Source: Oehlia diaphana (Eukaryota > Glomeromycota > Glomeromycetes > Glomerales > Glomeraceae). From it: a stretch of 64,000 bases of DNA. This document shows positions 10,610 through 21,948 of the stretch, piece after piece. Under the pieces are notes generated by a model that was not told where the DNA came from, did no database searches, and worked only from the letters and a program-made list of their open reading frames with translations. The stretch spans positions 36,943 to 100,942 of the forward strand of contig QZLH01000111.1 of assembly GCA_003833135.1 (NCBI GenBank), written 5' to 3'. The translations under genes and the position numbers were made by a program. Within the stretch, counting starts at the first letter, position 1, and the number at the start of each line of letters is the position of its first letter.

Positions 10610-12738
10610 AGCAGCAAACCTTACACCAGATGAAAAATGGGATTTGCTTTTTTGATGTAACTTGTCCTTTAGAAATCCCAATAGAAGATTTTGACAAAAA
10701 TTGGTGGCTATTAGTTTCAAATATCTGGACGCAATGGAATTCGTACAAACAAGCAAATGGTAACATTCAAAAAAATTTATATCGTTTTTGATAGAAAAAG
10801 GATACTGTGTAAAAATTACCACGTTTCCCATCAGTTCACCAAATCCACCAAATTTACCAAGGGCATTGTTTTCACGCACCTAATACAGCTTGAGAAACTT
10901 CAGAGTCATGATGGTTGACTTTTATTGATTCAACTCATAAGATGAATAAGTATGATTGGAGGCTTTTTACTTTATACGTTCGTGATACTTACGGGTGCTG
11001 GAATGTGGAAGCTCACTTTTTTGTGAGCAATGAAGATTGTGATACTGTTTCAGAAGCGTTAAAAATAATTCGTAGTAGTTTCTGTCGCTGGATTTCCCAT
11101 TATATTCTTTCAGATCAAAGTAGTATTGAGGCTAAAGCCATCAAGAAGGCTTTTCCCAGGATCAGTGCTGGTGAACAGGAGCGCAAAGTAATCCTTTGTG
11201 TTGTACACGTTACAAGAACGTGGATGACAAAGATTTATGAGAAATAAACTCGGGATGTTATGAACATATATAGCAATACATAAAAGAACAAAAATTGGCT
11301 GCGAGAAACTTGTGCAAGATGCAATCAATGATTGTCCCATTCCCACTATTCAAAATTATATAAAAAGGAATTTTATGAAAAATACACAACAATGGGGTTG
11401 TGGGCACACTAACATTCACCACTTCTTCTGCAGGTTACATCTACGAATCTATTGGAATCCTATCACAGCGAATGAAGAAATTAACATCTTCGTTATATGG
11501 ATTAATTGGTATGCCTGCCTTTTTCATTTATTCATTTTCTTTCATTTTTCTCTATTATTCACTCTTTTTCTTTACTTTTTTCTTATTTTCCTCTTTTCTT
11601 GCCATTCTGTTCTTTTCATTTTCTCTTAGTTGTTTTCTTTTCTTTTACACTTTTCCTTCTTCTCTCCTTCCCCTTTCTTTCATTTGATCACTTATTTAAG
11701 GTGCCATACATAATATTGTTGATGTTGATTTCAAAAAGATATCTAAAGCTAAAAGAGCTGCTTTTGAATTCCGTACAAAGAAAATATCTGCCTATGGTGT
11801 GGATAATGATATTATAGAAGAAATTCACAAGTTTTTCTTTCCACTTCAACGTCTACTTGTTAAGGAGACTTGTGCTGTGTAGGGATCGGAAAAGATTCGA
11901 TTAAAATCGAAACTATCAAAAATCGATAAGAATCGATTTTAAATTGAATCTCGAATAAAAATCGAATCTACTTATTGTGGCGCAGTTTCGTTAATTTGAC
12001 CATAAATTATTATTTGTTCATAATAGTTAATTTTGGCCAAATTCATAATTCCGCCCGCGAATCACGTGATGGAACACAAACTTCCTAAAAAGGCAATTTT
12101 TCTCCTAATAAAATTCAAGTTGCTATCGCACAAGGTTGTACAAGTTTCCAAAAAGGAAATTTGTTCATCAATCACTGTAATTTTTGTAATCACGTGATAT
12201 GTGTTTAAACACACCTATTATACAGTAAATAGTATAAAAAAAATCAGTATTTGCAAAATGATTAATCACGATTAATTGATTTTAGAATCGATTCTAATAA
12301 TGGAAATCGATTCCAATCCCTAGTGCTGTGATGAATAGAATTGAAAAAGGTAAAGGTGCGCCAGGTTTATCCTCACTTAATTATCACTGTTTCTGTTTCA
12401 AAATCGATATCTGCTACCATGCAAATATATTTTTCACAAACACATCTATAGAAGCACCAAATTATTGACTGTTGATGTATGGAAAGCATTTCAGGGAATG
12501 TTTGAAGAATGTGGCTATGAAATATATGAAAATCACGAATCAGTGATAGAATTTGTGCAGACGAAACAACTAAAAGAAGCTGAAGATATGAGACTTACTG
12601 TGGTGGAACTAACTGAAAGAATTCGTGATAAATACTGGAGTGTTAAAGAGAGGGGTAATACTGAGAAAACAGAAACTTTTATTTCTATGCTAGAAGTTTC
12701 TCTAAATCTGATTATTTCGAATTTTGATAAATCAAATT
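10610..12738 (+). pseudogene. Decayed MULE transposase (SWIM type)
   Basis: Fragments in several frames follow the order of a MULE transposase. An N-terminal piece (FDKNWWLLVSNIWTQWNSYK) lies at 10690-10760. A catalytic piece at about 10915-11247 has D-S-T-H-K-M-N-K-Y-D-W, then Y-I-L-S-D, then C-x-V-H-V-T-R-T-W, in which the first two Asp are likely DDE residues. S-S-L-Y-G-L-I-G lies before 11511 and a probable intron runs to about 11700. IVDVDFKKISKAKRAAFEF then continues to 11879. After the nested MITE comes a C-F-C-x5-C-Y-H remnant of a SWIM finger and a C-terminal frame at 12465-12738. Stops and frameshifts show it is dead. It is AT-richer than an active element would be expected to be. 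Confidence 0.75.
11880..12322. mobile_element. hAT MITE nested in the MULE (443 bp)
   Basis: The ends TAGGGATCGGAA and TTCCAATCCCTA are inverted repeats. The element is flanked by a perfect 8-bp duplication GTGCTGTG (11872-11879 and 12323-12330), which interrupts the transposase frame. The interior has several ATCGATT words and no coding region. The hAT assignment rests on the 8-bp duplication and the TAGGGAT ends. Confidence 0.9.
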
Positions 12739-13108
12739 AATAAAATTTAATTTTTTAGATTAATTATTTATTATGTATTTTTTTTTGTTTTACAATTCTT
12801 TTTTTAAAAATTATCAATTAAAAATTTTTCGCTTAAAAATTTATTAAATTAATCTATTAAAAATTTTTATTAAAAATTTTTTCTATTTAAAAATTTTCAT
12901 TAAAAAAATTTTTACTAAATTTCTAAATTTTATTATTTGTATAATAAATATAAAATAATAACAATAAATATGATAATAAATAAATAATAACAATTTTCGG
13001 CATTAAATTATTAAATAATATGATTTTTACTTTAAATTTGTACCAATTACAGTCACCTATGAGTCACGTGACTAATACTTATCACGTGATTTAACTCCGC
13101 TTTAGACG
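12739..13108. other. AT-rich sequence between elements
   Basis: Low-complexity A/T sequence with no gene. The last part has a few CACGTGA words that recur around other elements in the window. Confidence 0.5.
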
Positions 13109-14121
13109 CAGAGACCCGGATTTATTCCGATATTAAATCGCAAATTTTTATCACGATAACGGAAAAAATTCCGATTTTATTCCGATAAAAAATTACCAAT
13201 TATAGTAAGAAACATTTGATAATTCTAGNNNNNNNNNNNNNNNNNNNNNNNNNNNNNNNNNNNNNNNNNNNNNNNNNNNNNNNNNNNNNNNNNNNNNNNN
13301 NNNNNNNNNNNNNNNNNNNNNNNNNNNNNNNNNNNNNNNNNNNNNNNNNNNNNNNNNNNNNNNNNNNNNNNNNNNNNNNNNNNNNNNNNNNNNNNNNNNN
13401 NNNNNNNNNNNNNNNNNNNNNNNNNNNNNNNNNNNNNNNNNNNNNNNNNNNNNNNNNNNNNNNNNNNNNNNNNNNNNNNNNNNNNNNNNNNNNNNNNNNN
13501 NNNNNNNNNNNNNNNNNNNNNNNNNNNNNNNNNNNNNNNNNNNNNNNNNNNNNNNNNNNNNNNNNNNNNNNNNNNNNNNNNNNNNNNNNNNNNNNNNNNN
13601 NNNNNNNNNNNNNNNNNNNNNNNNNNNNNNNNNNNNNNNNNNNNNNNNNNNNNNNNNNNNNNNNNNNNNNNNNNNNNNNNNNNNNNNNNNNNNNNNNNNN
13701 NNNNNNNNNNNNNNNNNNNNNNNNNNNNNNNNNNNNNNNNNNNNNNNNNNNNNNNNNNNNNNNNNNNNNNNNNNNNNNNNNNNNNNNNNNNNNNNNNNNN
13801 NNNNNNNNNNNNNNNNNNNNNNNNNNNNNNNNNNNNNNNNNNNNNNNNNNNNNNNNNNNNNNNNNNNNNNNNNNNNNNNNNNNNNNNNNNNNNNNNNNNN
13901 NNNNNNNNNNNNNNNNNNNNNNNNTAATTTTACCCAAAACGATGGAAATGATCATCAATTCACTAGTTTTTTACAAATTCTATCACGATATAGTCAATAA
14001 AATATGCAATAATGATAGGCTAGTTGTCACGTGTCGGAATAAAACCATAAAAATTCCGTTTTATTCCATAATACAGCAAAAATTCCGATTTATTCAAAAA
14101 TGGAATTTTCCCGGGTCTCTG
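13109..14121. mobile_element. Inverted-repeat element containing an assembly gap
   Basis: The left end CAGAGACCCGGATTTATTCC and the right end ...CCCGGGTCTCTG are inverted repeats, and ATTCCGATTTTATTCCG-like words recur inside. The flanks TTTAGACG and, two bases out on the other side, ATTAGACG resemble a worn 8-bp duplication. The interior is replaced by N from 13229 to 13924, so coding capacity is unknown. Confidence 0.5.
13229..13924. other. Assembly gap (696 N)
   Basis: A run of N. Reading frames drawn across it are meaningless, and its length may be an estimate. Confidence 0.99.
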
Positions 14122-14272
14122 TAATTAGACGCCTCCATTTTTGGGAATGATCGACAAAATCGAGCACGTGATCGCGAAATTTTGTCGGTGTAGTTATAAT
14201 ACTGCGCCTCATTCTACTGCGCCCCGGTGACATGGTGTCCCGCCTCGGCAATTAGAAAAATAGCGTTTACAT

Positions 14273-14970
14273 TGGGGTGGTCAGTAAATTTTTTTCCCTT
14301 TTGGATATCACATAATTAATTCTTGTATCATTTGAAATTAAATGGGATTTTTGTGGATTCTTATCATCAATAGGCGCCTCTTTATTAATAAATTACACTT
14401 CTTCACCAAAAAACACCTCTTCATTGTCAGAATATACATCTTCACTGGTAGATGATGCCTTTTCATTAGTTTTCCAATATTTATCAAGACGTGCTTTATT
14501 TGCTTTTTTTAAATGGAACCGCCATTTGCATTATTTATATATACCATTTCTTACTGTTAAATTAGATGTACAACTTTAACTATTTTGTATTTTAAGAAAA
14601 AAATTATATGAAAATCATACAAAGTTACGAAGCGATTTGTTACATTTAATATAAGATACCTAGTATTTAGTTTGAAAAGTCGAACTTTGATATATAGATA
14701 GATTTTAAGTCTATAATACTAGAAAATTTAATGGTTAATGTGAAAAATGCTTCGTAACTTTATGGTCATAGCTCATAAAAATTAATTAATACCAAAATAT
14801 CCGAGAAAGAAGTTGTTATTCAATCTGGGCATCTAAAAAAGTAAGCTTTACGTTATATATAAATTTATAATATTACTATGTTGATCAAAGTTTCAATCAA
14901 AAAATTTAAATAAGCTTATAGTTAATTAACCACATATAGTTTTGATTTACTTAGTTGACTGACCACCCCA
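14273..14970. mobile_element. MULE-like MITE (698 bp), family member 1
   Basis: The terminal inverted repeats are TGGGGTGGTCAGT and ACTGACCACCCCA. A perfect 9-bp duplication CGTTTACAT flanks the element (14264-14272 and 14971-14979), the length typical of Mutator-like elements. It has no coding region. The right end (ATAGTTTTGATTTAC...) is shared with the element at 49125-49721. Confidence 0.85.
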
Positions 14971-15132
14971 CGTTTACATGTATTTCAAATACATTGATAA
15001 TTTTATAAAAGTTTTGCCAATATCGGGCTGGTAATTTTTAACCAATGCATTAATTATTCTACACGCATTGACAATCACCGCTAAATGTATGCTTCGTAAT
15101 TATTTTCCAGAGTTCATAGATAATACTGCGCC

Positions 15133-15246
15133 GCAAAAATTATCTTTTTGACCCTGTACGACATCCTTTTTTGACCCTCCTATATGTAATACAGTATATG
15201 CGGGTCAAAAAAATAACACGAGGAGGGTCAAAAAGGTAATTTTTGC
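15133..15246. mobile_element. Fold-back MITE (114 bp) with 9-bp target duplication
   Basis: The arms start GCAAAAATTATCTTTTTGAC and match the reverse complement of the right end with one mismatch in 23. TACTGCGCC is duplicated exactly at 15124-15132 and 15247-15255. TACTGCGCC also occurs in related host sequence near 14200-14220, so the element landed in a copy of that repeat. Confidence 0.85.
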
Positions 15247-15338
15247 TACTGCGCCCTGGTGACATGTGGCAATTAAAAAAATAAACACTGAACACATGAC
15301 AGTTATGACGTTTCTTTTTTAGCCGATCATCTCGTGAG

Positions 15339-15642
15339 TCTAGACTGGTCGTACGAAGGCTCATTTATTCCAAAAATGAACAATCTAGGAATAGTTATTC
15401 CATTGATTTACGAGGATATTACAATTTTTGGACTTGATCATCCGATTCGGAACCTTTTTTAAAAAAAAAAAAAAAATAATCCTTTCCCACCCTGTATGTA
15501 AATAAATATATCGTCTGAAGAGTAAAAATAATATTTGACCTAGTAAATATGCCCTAATTTGTTTGGTGATTAATTTAATTACGTACTAGGTCAATCATAA
15601 CATCAAAATTTGAAAATTTGAAAATTATTTTTCACAGAAACT
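15339..15642 (+). promoter_or_regulatory. Conserved upstream block of copy C
   Basis: It begins abruptly at TCTAGACTGG, where similarity to the copy A upstream block starts, and contains CCCACCCTGT at 15486-15495 (157 nt before the ATG). The CTCCATACAG island of the other copies is missing, so the breakpoint of the duplication lies just inside the promoter block. Confidence 0.5.
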
Positions 15643-18326
15643 ATGACTGGTCAAAATAAAAAAACGCAATCTACTAGTCAACGTAAAAATATTTCCTCTC
15701 AAGGAAAAGCTGTCCAAAATATTACATCCTCGAAGAACAAAAATACAAATAAAAATATTCGTCCTAGTTCTAATAATAAGAAAATTTCTGCTTCTTCAAG
15801 TCATACGGAAGTTGAAGGTTCAATTTTTTTTTCCAACATTTTTCATATATTTGATATAATGCGCAAGGGTCGCTAATATATATATATCTGTCTATCCATT
15901 TTTATATTTAGAATTGAAACGGAAAATTCTTGAATTAGAGTATAAGAATAACGAACTCACTAAACAGAATAACATTTTGCAGTTTCAAGTTGACAAATAT
16001 AAACCTTTGGAACCTTCGGAGTTATTAAATGACGATAATGATTCACAAGCTGAAGATGTATCTGATGATAACATTCGGCCAGCTAAACGAACGAGAAAAA
16101 AGCTGTCTGACAAAGAAGAAAAAGTAAAGGTTAATAATCGCTAATTAATTTTTTATGCTACATCAATTTTACTGAATTATTTTTTGTTATAACAGTCCAT
16201 TATAAAAACGCTTCTTAAAACTTTTCCTGAACTTGAACTTAGAGAAGAAGAAAAATTTACAAGCAAAACGAATAATGACATTTGTCAACAGTTGATACCA
16301 AAACTTCAAAAGGAACTGAAGACACACAAGTACATTCTTTCTATCGAGCAAGTGAGGGGCTGGTTAAAATATTTTCATAAGTCCAAAAGAAGTATCTATT
16401 TGAAACCAAATCAACAAAATCTTGACGAAGAAGTTGATAATGAACAAGAAGCGTCTGATGGCGCCACTCAATCAGCTAAACGACAAACAAAATCAAAAGT
16501 AAAAAAGCCAGGTAATCTAACTGAAGATGATGATGTGTCAAAGAGTAAAGAAGGGTTAAAGCTTGAAGAAGAAGCAAAAGTGTGTTTCATTAATTAATTT
16601 CATAATTTGTATACTATATAAATTTTACCGATGTGTTTATTATTTGTTTATTACTAGGACTTAATGAAAAGACTTCTTGAGAAAACTTATACTCAGGATG
16701 AGTATAAATTTAAGGTCGAAGATACTTTTAAAAGCAAAGCAAATATTGATGTTTGTAAAATGCTAATACCTAGGCTTCAAGAAGATGTTAAGCCAATGTA
16801 TAATCCTTCTTACGAGCAAGTGAAAAACTGGTTACAATCTATTCACAAGACCAAAAGAAATGCCTATTTGAGATCAAATCAACCAAATCGATCATATCCG
16901 ACATCATTAAATAATGAATTTGATTATTTACAAGAAGTAGAATCTGATGATGCCATTCGATCAGCTAAACGGGAAACAAAATCAAAAGGAAGAAATCCAA
17001 GTAATTTATCTGAAGATGAAGATGAGTTAAAGATTGAAGAAGGAGCAAAGGTTTGTATAATCAATTAATTTCATTGTTTGGTGTGTTATATAAACTTTAC
17101 TGAATTGCTTAATTCTTTATTTTAACCAGACCTTAATGAGAACACTTCTTAAAACTTTTCCGCTTATTCTCAGGGGTGATGAAACCTTTAAAAGCGAGGC
17201 TAATGTTGAAATTTGTCAAAAGTTAATACCTAAACTTCAAAAAGAATTGAAGGCGTACAATCCTAGTTACGAGCAAGTGGAATCCTGGTTACAGTCTATT
17301 CACAAATCCACAAGTTATGCCTATTTAAAATCAAATCAATTAAATCAATCAAATCCAATATCATTAGATGACGAATTAGATTATTTACAAGAACTAGAGT
17401 CTGATGTTACCATTCTACCAGCTATACGACAAACAAAACCAAAAGAAAGAAAGCCAAGTAATGTCTCTGAAGATGAAGATGAGTTAAAGAATGAAGAAGG
17501 TTCAAAGATTGGTGAAGGTGCAAAGGTTTGTTTCATTAATTAATCATTATTTGTACCATATAAATTTTACTGAATTTTTTATTCTTTTATTTATGAATAG
17601 TCTTTAATGAAGAGATTTCTTGATAAAATTTATACTCAGAATAAGTACAAATTTAAGGTTGAAGAAACTTTTAAAAGCCAAGTGAATACTGCCATTTGTG
17701 AGATATTAATACCTAAACTTCAAGAAGATGTTAAGCCAGTGTACAATCTTTCTTATAAGCAAGTGGAAACCTGGTTACAATCTATCCATAAGTCCAAAAG
17801 AAATGCCTATTTGAAATCAAATCAATTAAATCAATCAAATCCAACATCATTAGATGACGAATTAAATTATTTACAAGAACTAGAGTCTGATGTTACTATT
17901 CGACCAGCTATACGACACACAAAACCAAAAGAAAGAAAGCCAAGTAATGTTTCTGAAGATGAAGATGAGTTAAAGAATGAAGAAGGTTCAAAGATTGGTG
18001 AAGGTGCAAAGGTTTGTTTCATTAATTAATCATTATTTGTACCATATAAATTTTACTGAATTTTTTATTCTTTCATTTATGAATAGTCTTTAATGAAGAG
18101 ACTTCTTGATAAAACTTATACTCAGAATAAGTACAAATTTAAGGTTGAAGAAACTTTTAAAAGCCAAGTGAATACTGCCATTTGTGAGATGTTAATACCT
18201 AAACTTCAAGAAGATGTTAAGCCAGTGTACAATCTTTCTTATAAGCAAGTGGAAAAGTGGTTACAATCTATCCATAAGTCCAAAAGAAATAACTATTTGA
18301 AATCAATTAAAATGGATATTGATTAA
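15643..18326 (+). CDS. Multi-homeodomain-like protein, copy C (five modules)
   Basis: Seven exons are inferred: 15643-15817, 15912-16129, 16196-16579, 16658-17050, 17130-17525, 17601-18011 and 18087-18326, giving 738 residues with a consistent frame. Residues 1-58 are the basic N-terminus. About 59-95 form a coiled coil (LELEYKNNELTKQNN), followed by an acidic/basic tract. Five modules lie at about 132-259, 260-390, 391-522, 523-659 and 660-738. Each carries the helix-3-like Q-V-x-x-W-L-(Q/K) followed by H-K-x-x-(R/S). Module 3 has altered basic residues (H-K-S-T-S-Y). Modules 4 and 5 and their preceding introns are almost identical, pointing to a recent exon duplication. It has the most modules of any copy in the array. 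Role inferred as nuclear DNA binding with dimerisation through the coiled coil. Confidence 0.75.
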
Positions 18327-18700
18327 TATGATATGGCCTATTCTGTATGTATTTAATAATTAATTTTACGGTTTGATTTTGTTATCTCAAATACTCTCAA
18401 CAAAATTATTGGATTCAAGACTAAGACTTTTTTTTTATTATTGACGAATTTTTATTGTTTATTCCGGTCTCAAATGAGAATTTTCAAATTCATAAGAAAC
18501 TAAAGACGTGATATTTGTGCTCCTATAACGATCAGCGTAATGGTGGATTTTGCAAATTTTACTTAAGGAAAGTTTCATTTTTTATAACGATCCCTTCGGT
18601 TCAAAAAAAAAAAAAAAATAACTTTTTATAAGTTCATATATAAAGATAAAATTTTAAAAAATCGCTTTATCGTGAAATTCGCTATACCGCATAGTGTATA

Positions 18701-19119
18701 TAGGGATGTCACGTGATTTAAAACAGATGTTCTGAAAAAAATGTTTAAACCTTTTTTTGTTTTAAAACATCGATCGGCATGATAACAACCTTTTCTGTAT
18801 TTTTAAAGCGATTATGTCTCGCGGAAGATCACAATTAGAAGACGTCCGTAAGAACTTTGAAAAGTTACAGAAGATGATGGAGTTGGTCGAAAAACACCTC
18901 GTCAAAAGTGTAATTATTGTAGAAATGACATTGTTGATTTAATTGATCGATCAAAAGATCATTTGAAGAAATGTAAAAGTCTTCCAGAAAATTTAAAAAA
19001 TTCTTTTAAGTTTGTATATAATATAATAAATGCTTAAATTATTATTGCAAATATGTATTACGTAAGTAAAGGCTAGTAAAGTGCTTAATGTTTTAAACCA
19101 TGTTTTTTTGCCATCCCTA
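18701..19119 (+). mobile_element. hAT derivative retaining a BED-type finger exon
   Basis: Ends TAGGGATGTCACGTGATTTA and ...CCATCCCTA are inverted repeats. Flanks AGTGTATA and CGTGTATA form a 7/8 target duplication. Inside, from ATG at 18814, a frame starts MSRGRSQLEDVRKNFEKLQK. After a frameshift it continues as C-x2-C-x13-H-x4-C within KCNYCRNDIVD...DHLKKCK, the pattern of the BED zinc finger at the N-terminus of hAT transposases. The catalytic domain is absent, so this is an internal deletion derivative that cannot move by itself. Confidence 0.8.
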
Positions 19120-20212
19120 CGTGTATATATTCCATTTCAAAGCGCAAGCAGAGTAAGCTTTCAGTCACTAGAATACTTTTCTCATTAGAAAAACTTTGCA
19201 TTTTGTTCATTGCTAATTTCAACGAAATAAAATAAAAATATATATATCGAATTTAAGTGATTGATGGTAACTCAGAATTCCAGCCAGAATCTAAAATTAA
19301 ATAAAATAAAATATTTTACAATGCAGAATTACAATATTTATTATTGCATTTATATGTTCATTATATTTATTGTTCTGTTAATCTTATGACAGAAGAATAA
19401 AGAGTAGGTTTGAGTTGAAAGATCGGTTCATGAATTAAATGAAAAATAAATTAGAAATAACGCTTTAAACATTCTAAGCAACAAAATCAAATCTGAGTAC
19501 GTAAATTGTACTACTACAGTATATTAAAAATTCTGCAGATATTCTCGTTCAAGGATGAGAAGTTCCTTACTACCTATTACAAACAGCAAGAAATTATATT
19601 AGTGACACATTTCATTCCTAAATAAAAATCACATCCGATTAGTATTTATTAATTATTGATGATAAAATTATGAAGTAAACTATTAGAGTAATTCTCCAGA
19701 TAAGAATGGCTTCTTAACTTTGCTATTGTATAAAATTATGTCTGAATTAATCATCCAATATGTGAAAGTCTCTATAGTAATAGCAACTTCTCCACTTAAT
19801 CCTAATTCCACAAATCTGGTAAGTAGAGCGAAGTTAGGATGAAAAAATACAAAGAAAGATTTTAGAAGTATTTTTGTTCCTTACGGCATTACGCTGTTAG
19901 GAAATAATTATACGTATTTCTACAAAAAATATAATAGTAATGAATGCTTAAACTATTGAAACTTAAATCCTAAAAATTCTGATAAAATTAACCAGTATAA
20001 AATGATTAATTGATTAATTTGTTCTTTTAATAAAATTTTGTTGAAATTACTTAAAAGGATATTTCTCGAATTTCTTTATTTGCGATTCTAAAAGCATCAT
20101 AAATTCTTTAGGTTCTATCTTGGGTTATTAATGAACAAAATATTTAATCTTACAAAATTATCTTTTACGTTTGAAAAATTATCCTATTTGTTATTAAAAC
20201 ATAATATCAGTA

Positions 20213-20428
20213 TTAGGCCGGGCAAAAAAATTTTTAGATTCTCGTGACATAAAATTTTAAAAATGACCCGGCCGGCCAGCATTTTTTTTTTGTATATGTA
20301 AATTTTTTTCATATGTAAAATTTTTTTACGCACACTGGCCAAAAAACTTAAAAAATCACGTGATAAAAATTTTTACTAATAAAAAAAAATTCCCATTTTT
20401 CGAAAATTTTTTTTTGTCCCGCCCTTAG
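20213..20428. mobile_element. MITE-like inverted-repeat element
   Basis: The left end TTAGGCCGGGCAAAAAAA and the right end ...TTTTTTTTTGTCCCGCCC mirror each other imperfectly. Inner GGCCGGCCAGC and CACTGGCC segments also pair. No clear target duplication and no coding region. Confidence 0.5.
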
Positions 20429-20522
20429 TGATATATGCTAATTGATGAAGAATGCCATAAATAATTTTTTTTATTCATATTTTATTGAAATATACTCTGT
20501 TTGTTATAAATTTATCAGATAG

Positions 20523-20708
20523 CCCTATAAAAAATTTTATCCGTTATTTCTGTAAAAACTCCGTAAAAATGAGCCTTTCACGGATCCATTCACGGAAAAT
20601 GTAATAATTTGATAAATTCCGTAATATAATGTTATTAATTACGGAGATATGAGCCTTTTACGGAAAAAAGATGGAATATAAAAAAACGGATTAACTTTTT
20701 TTACAGGG
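20523..20708. mobile_element. MITE-like element with CCCTATAAAAA ends
   Basis: CCCTATAAAAAATTTTATCC on the left mirrors GGATTAACTTTTTTTACAGG on the right. The segment GAGCCTTTTACGGAAAAAAG inside recurs at about 63428-63500, indicating a dispersed family. Non-coding. Confidence 0.5.
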
Positions 20709-20879
20709 TAGGAAATACTTATTATAAGTATGCAGGGTATATTTGAGTTTACTATAAATAAATCTGAAAAAAAATCATGAAAAAAACTTGAGCCACCAGA
20801 ATAATAAATCATTCCCTATAAAAATTTTTTCAGAAAAATGATCACATGTCGGAATAAAAACTAGAAAAATGTTACGGCA

Positions 20880-21584
20880 TATCCATACTAAGAAATTACG
20901 CGCCTTTCTTAGCATAGCCACATAGAGACCTCAAGTACACATACCGGGTATGATGTCTAGCTATTTCTATATTGATTTGTATAACAATTTTTTCGTATTT
21001 TGTTATATAGTGAAATACAATAAATTATTGACTATTTTTTTTCTCGATTTTTTTTTTTTTTGTGAAATAATAAGATTTGGGTTATATAATCTCTTCAATA
21101 ACCTGACGTTTGTAAATTTATTAGAAGTGGAATACACTATTAATTTTCAGTCATATATTAATATCACATATATTGTATAATCTTAGTATCAACATAAAAA
21201 AATACGCAGCATTTGCTAAAGTTTCATATCAGTGGCTTATTCAGCCAATCAAATTTATAAACTGATAATGTGTGAACAACTCATTACCATATTAAACAAA
21301 CATTGAATTACCATATTAAACCTTTTGTTACGCTGTCCCTAAATAAATTTGAATTAATTCAATATTCGTTAGTATCTGATATATAAATATACATATAATA
21401 TCCGAGAACATAAAGTTCTGCATATCAATAAATTCATGCCCTCACAAAAAAACGAATATTTATTTTTAGGTTATAACCAATTTTTCTTTTTTATTCTTTT
21501 CGATTTTCAAAAATAAAAAAATAAGGTAATGTTTTACAATTTGTATTATTATGTGAAAATACTAATTGTTAAAAAAAAAATTAT
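20880..21584. repeat. Duplicated block upstream of copy D (copy 1)
   Basis: Closely matches 26355-27080 upstream of copy E, including CTAAGAAATTACGCG...TTTCTTAGCATAG (a small inverted repeat) and CTCAAGTACA.ATACCGGGTATGAT. It contains no gene. Confidence 0.7.
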
Positions 21585-21948
21585 ATCATATATCCAAAAT
21601 TGTTAATATGTTTTCTCGGAGGTTTGATTGTAAAAACTCCATACAGTTTAGACTCGGTTGTACGTGGCAAATTTATTCCCAAAATGAACAATCAGGGTCA
21701 TGGGTATAGATAAGTTGAAATTTTTTTTTTTTATAAAAAAAAAATTAGTCCTTTTCCCACTCTGTATGTGATATATCGTCCGAAAGAGTGAAAAAACTAT
21801 ATTTTGAACTTAGTAAATAAATATACTGTAATAAAATATCCTAATTAGTTAAAAACTAATATTAAAACAGTAACTCATAACTTTTAGTAATTCATTTTAA
21901 TTACGTAAACCAATCTATTTTATTGAAATAATTTCTTCGTTAAAAACT
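21585..21948 (+). promoter_or_regulatory. Conserved upstream block of copy D
   Basis: Contains CTCCATACAG at 21637-21646, a T/A tract and CCCACTCTGT at 21756-21765, 193 nt before the ATG, followed by ATATATCGTCCGAAAG. Same order and spacing as in copies A and E. Confidence 0.5.

Larger units (their letters stand above)
18327..20880. repeat. 3' flank of copy C, shared with copy D
   Basis: The sequence after the stop (TTTAATAATTAATTTTACG and onward) matches the copy D flank at 23221 onward rather than the flanks of A and B, and it includes the same hAT insertion. No gene was found. Two further MITE-like elements and a repeat of the CCCTATAAAAATTTTT family (20814-20870) lie in its distal part. 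Confidence 0.65.

Noticed and set aside
10388..10879. Minus-strand frame of 163 codons
   Set aside because: It is antisense to the MULE N-terminal remnant, and its hydrophobic C-terminal end comes from an A-rich purine stretch.
11312..11817. Three overlapping Phe/Ser/Leu-rich frames
   Set aside because: They read through the pyrimidine-rich intron of the MULE relic and have no protein-like composition.
13200..14124. Long open frames on both strands across the N run
   Set aside because: They consist of translated N; the assembly gap has no information.
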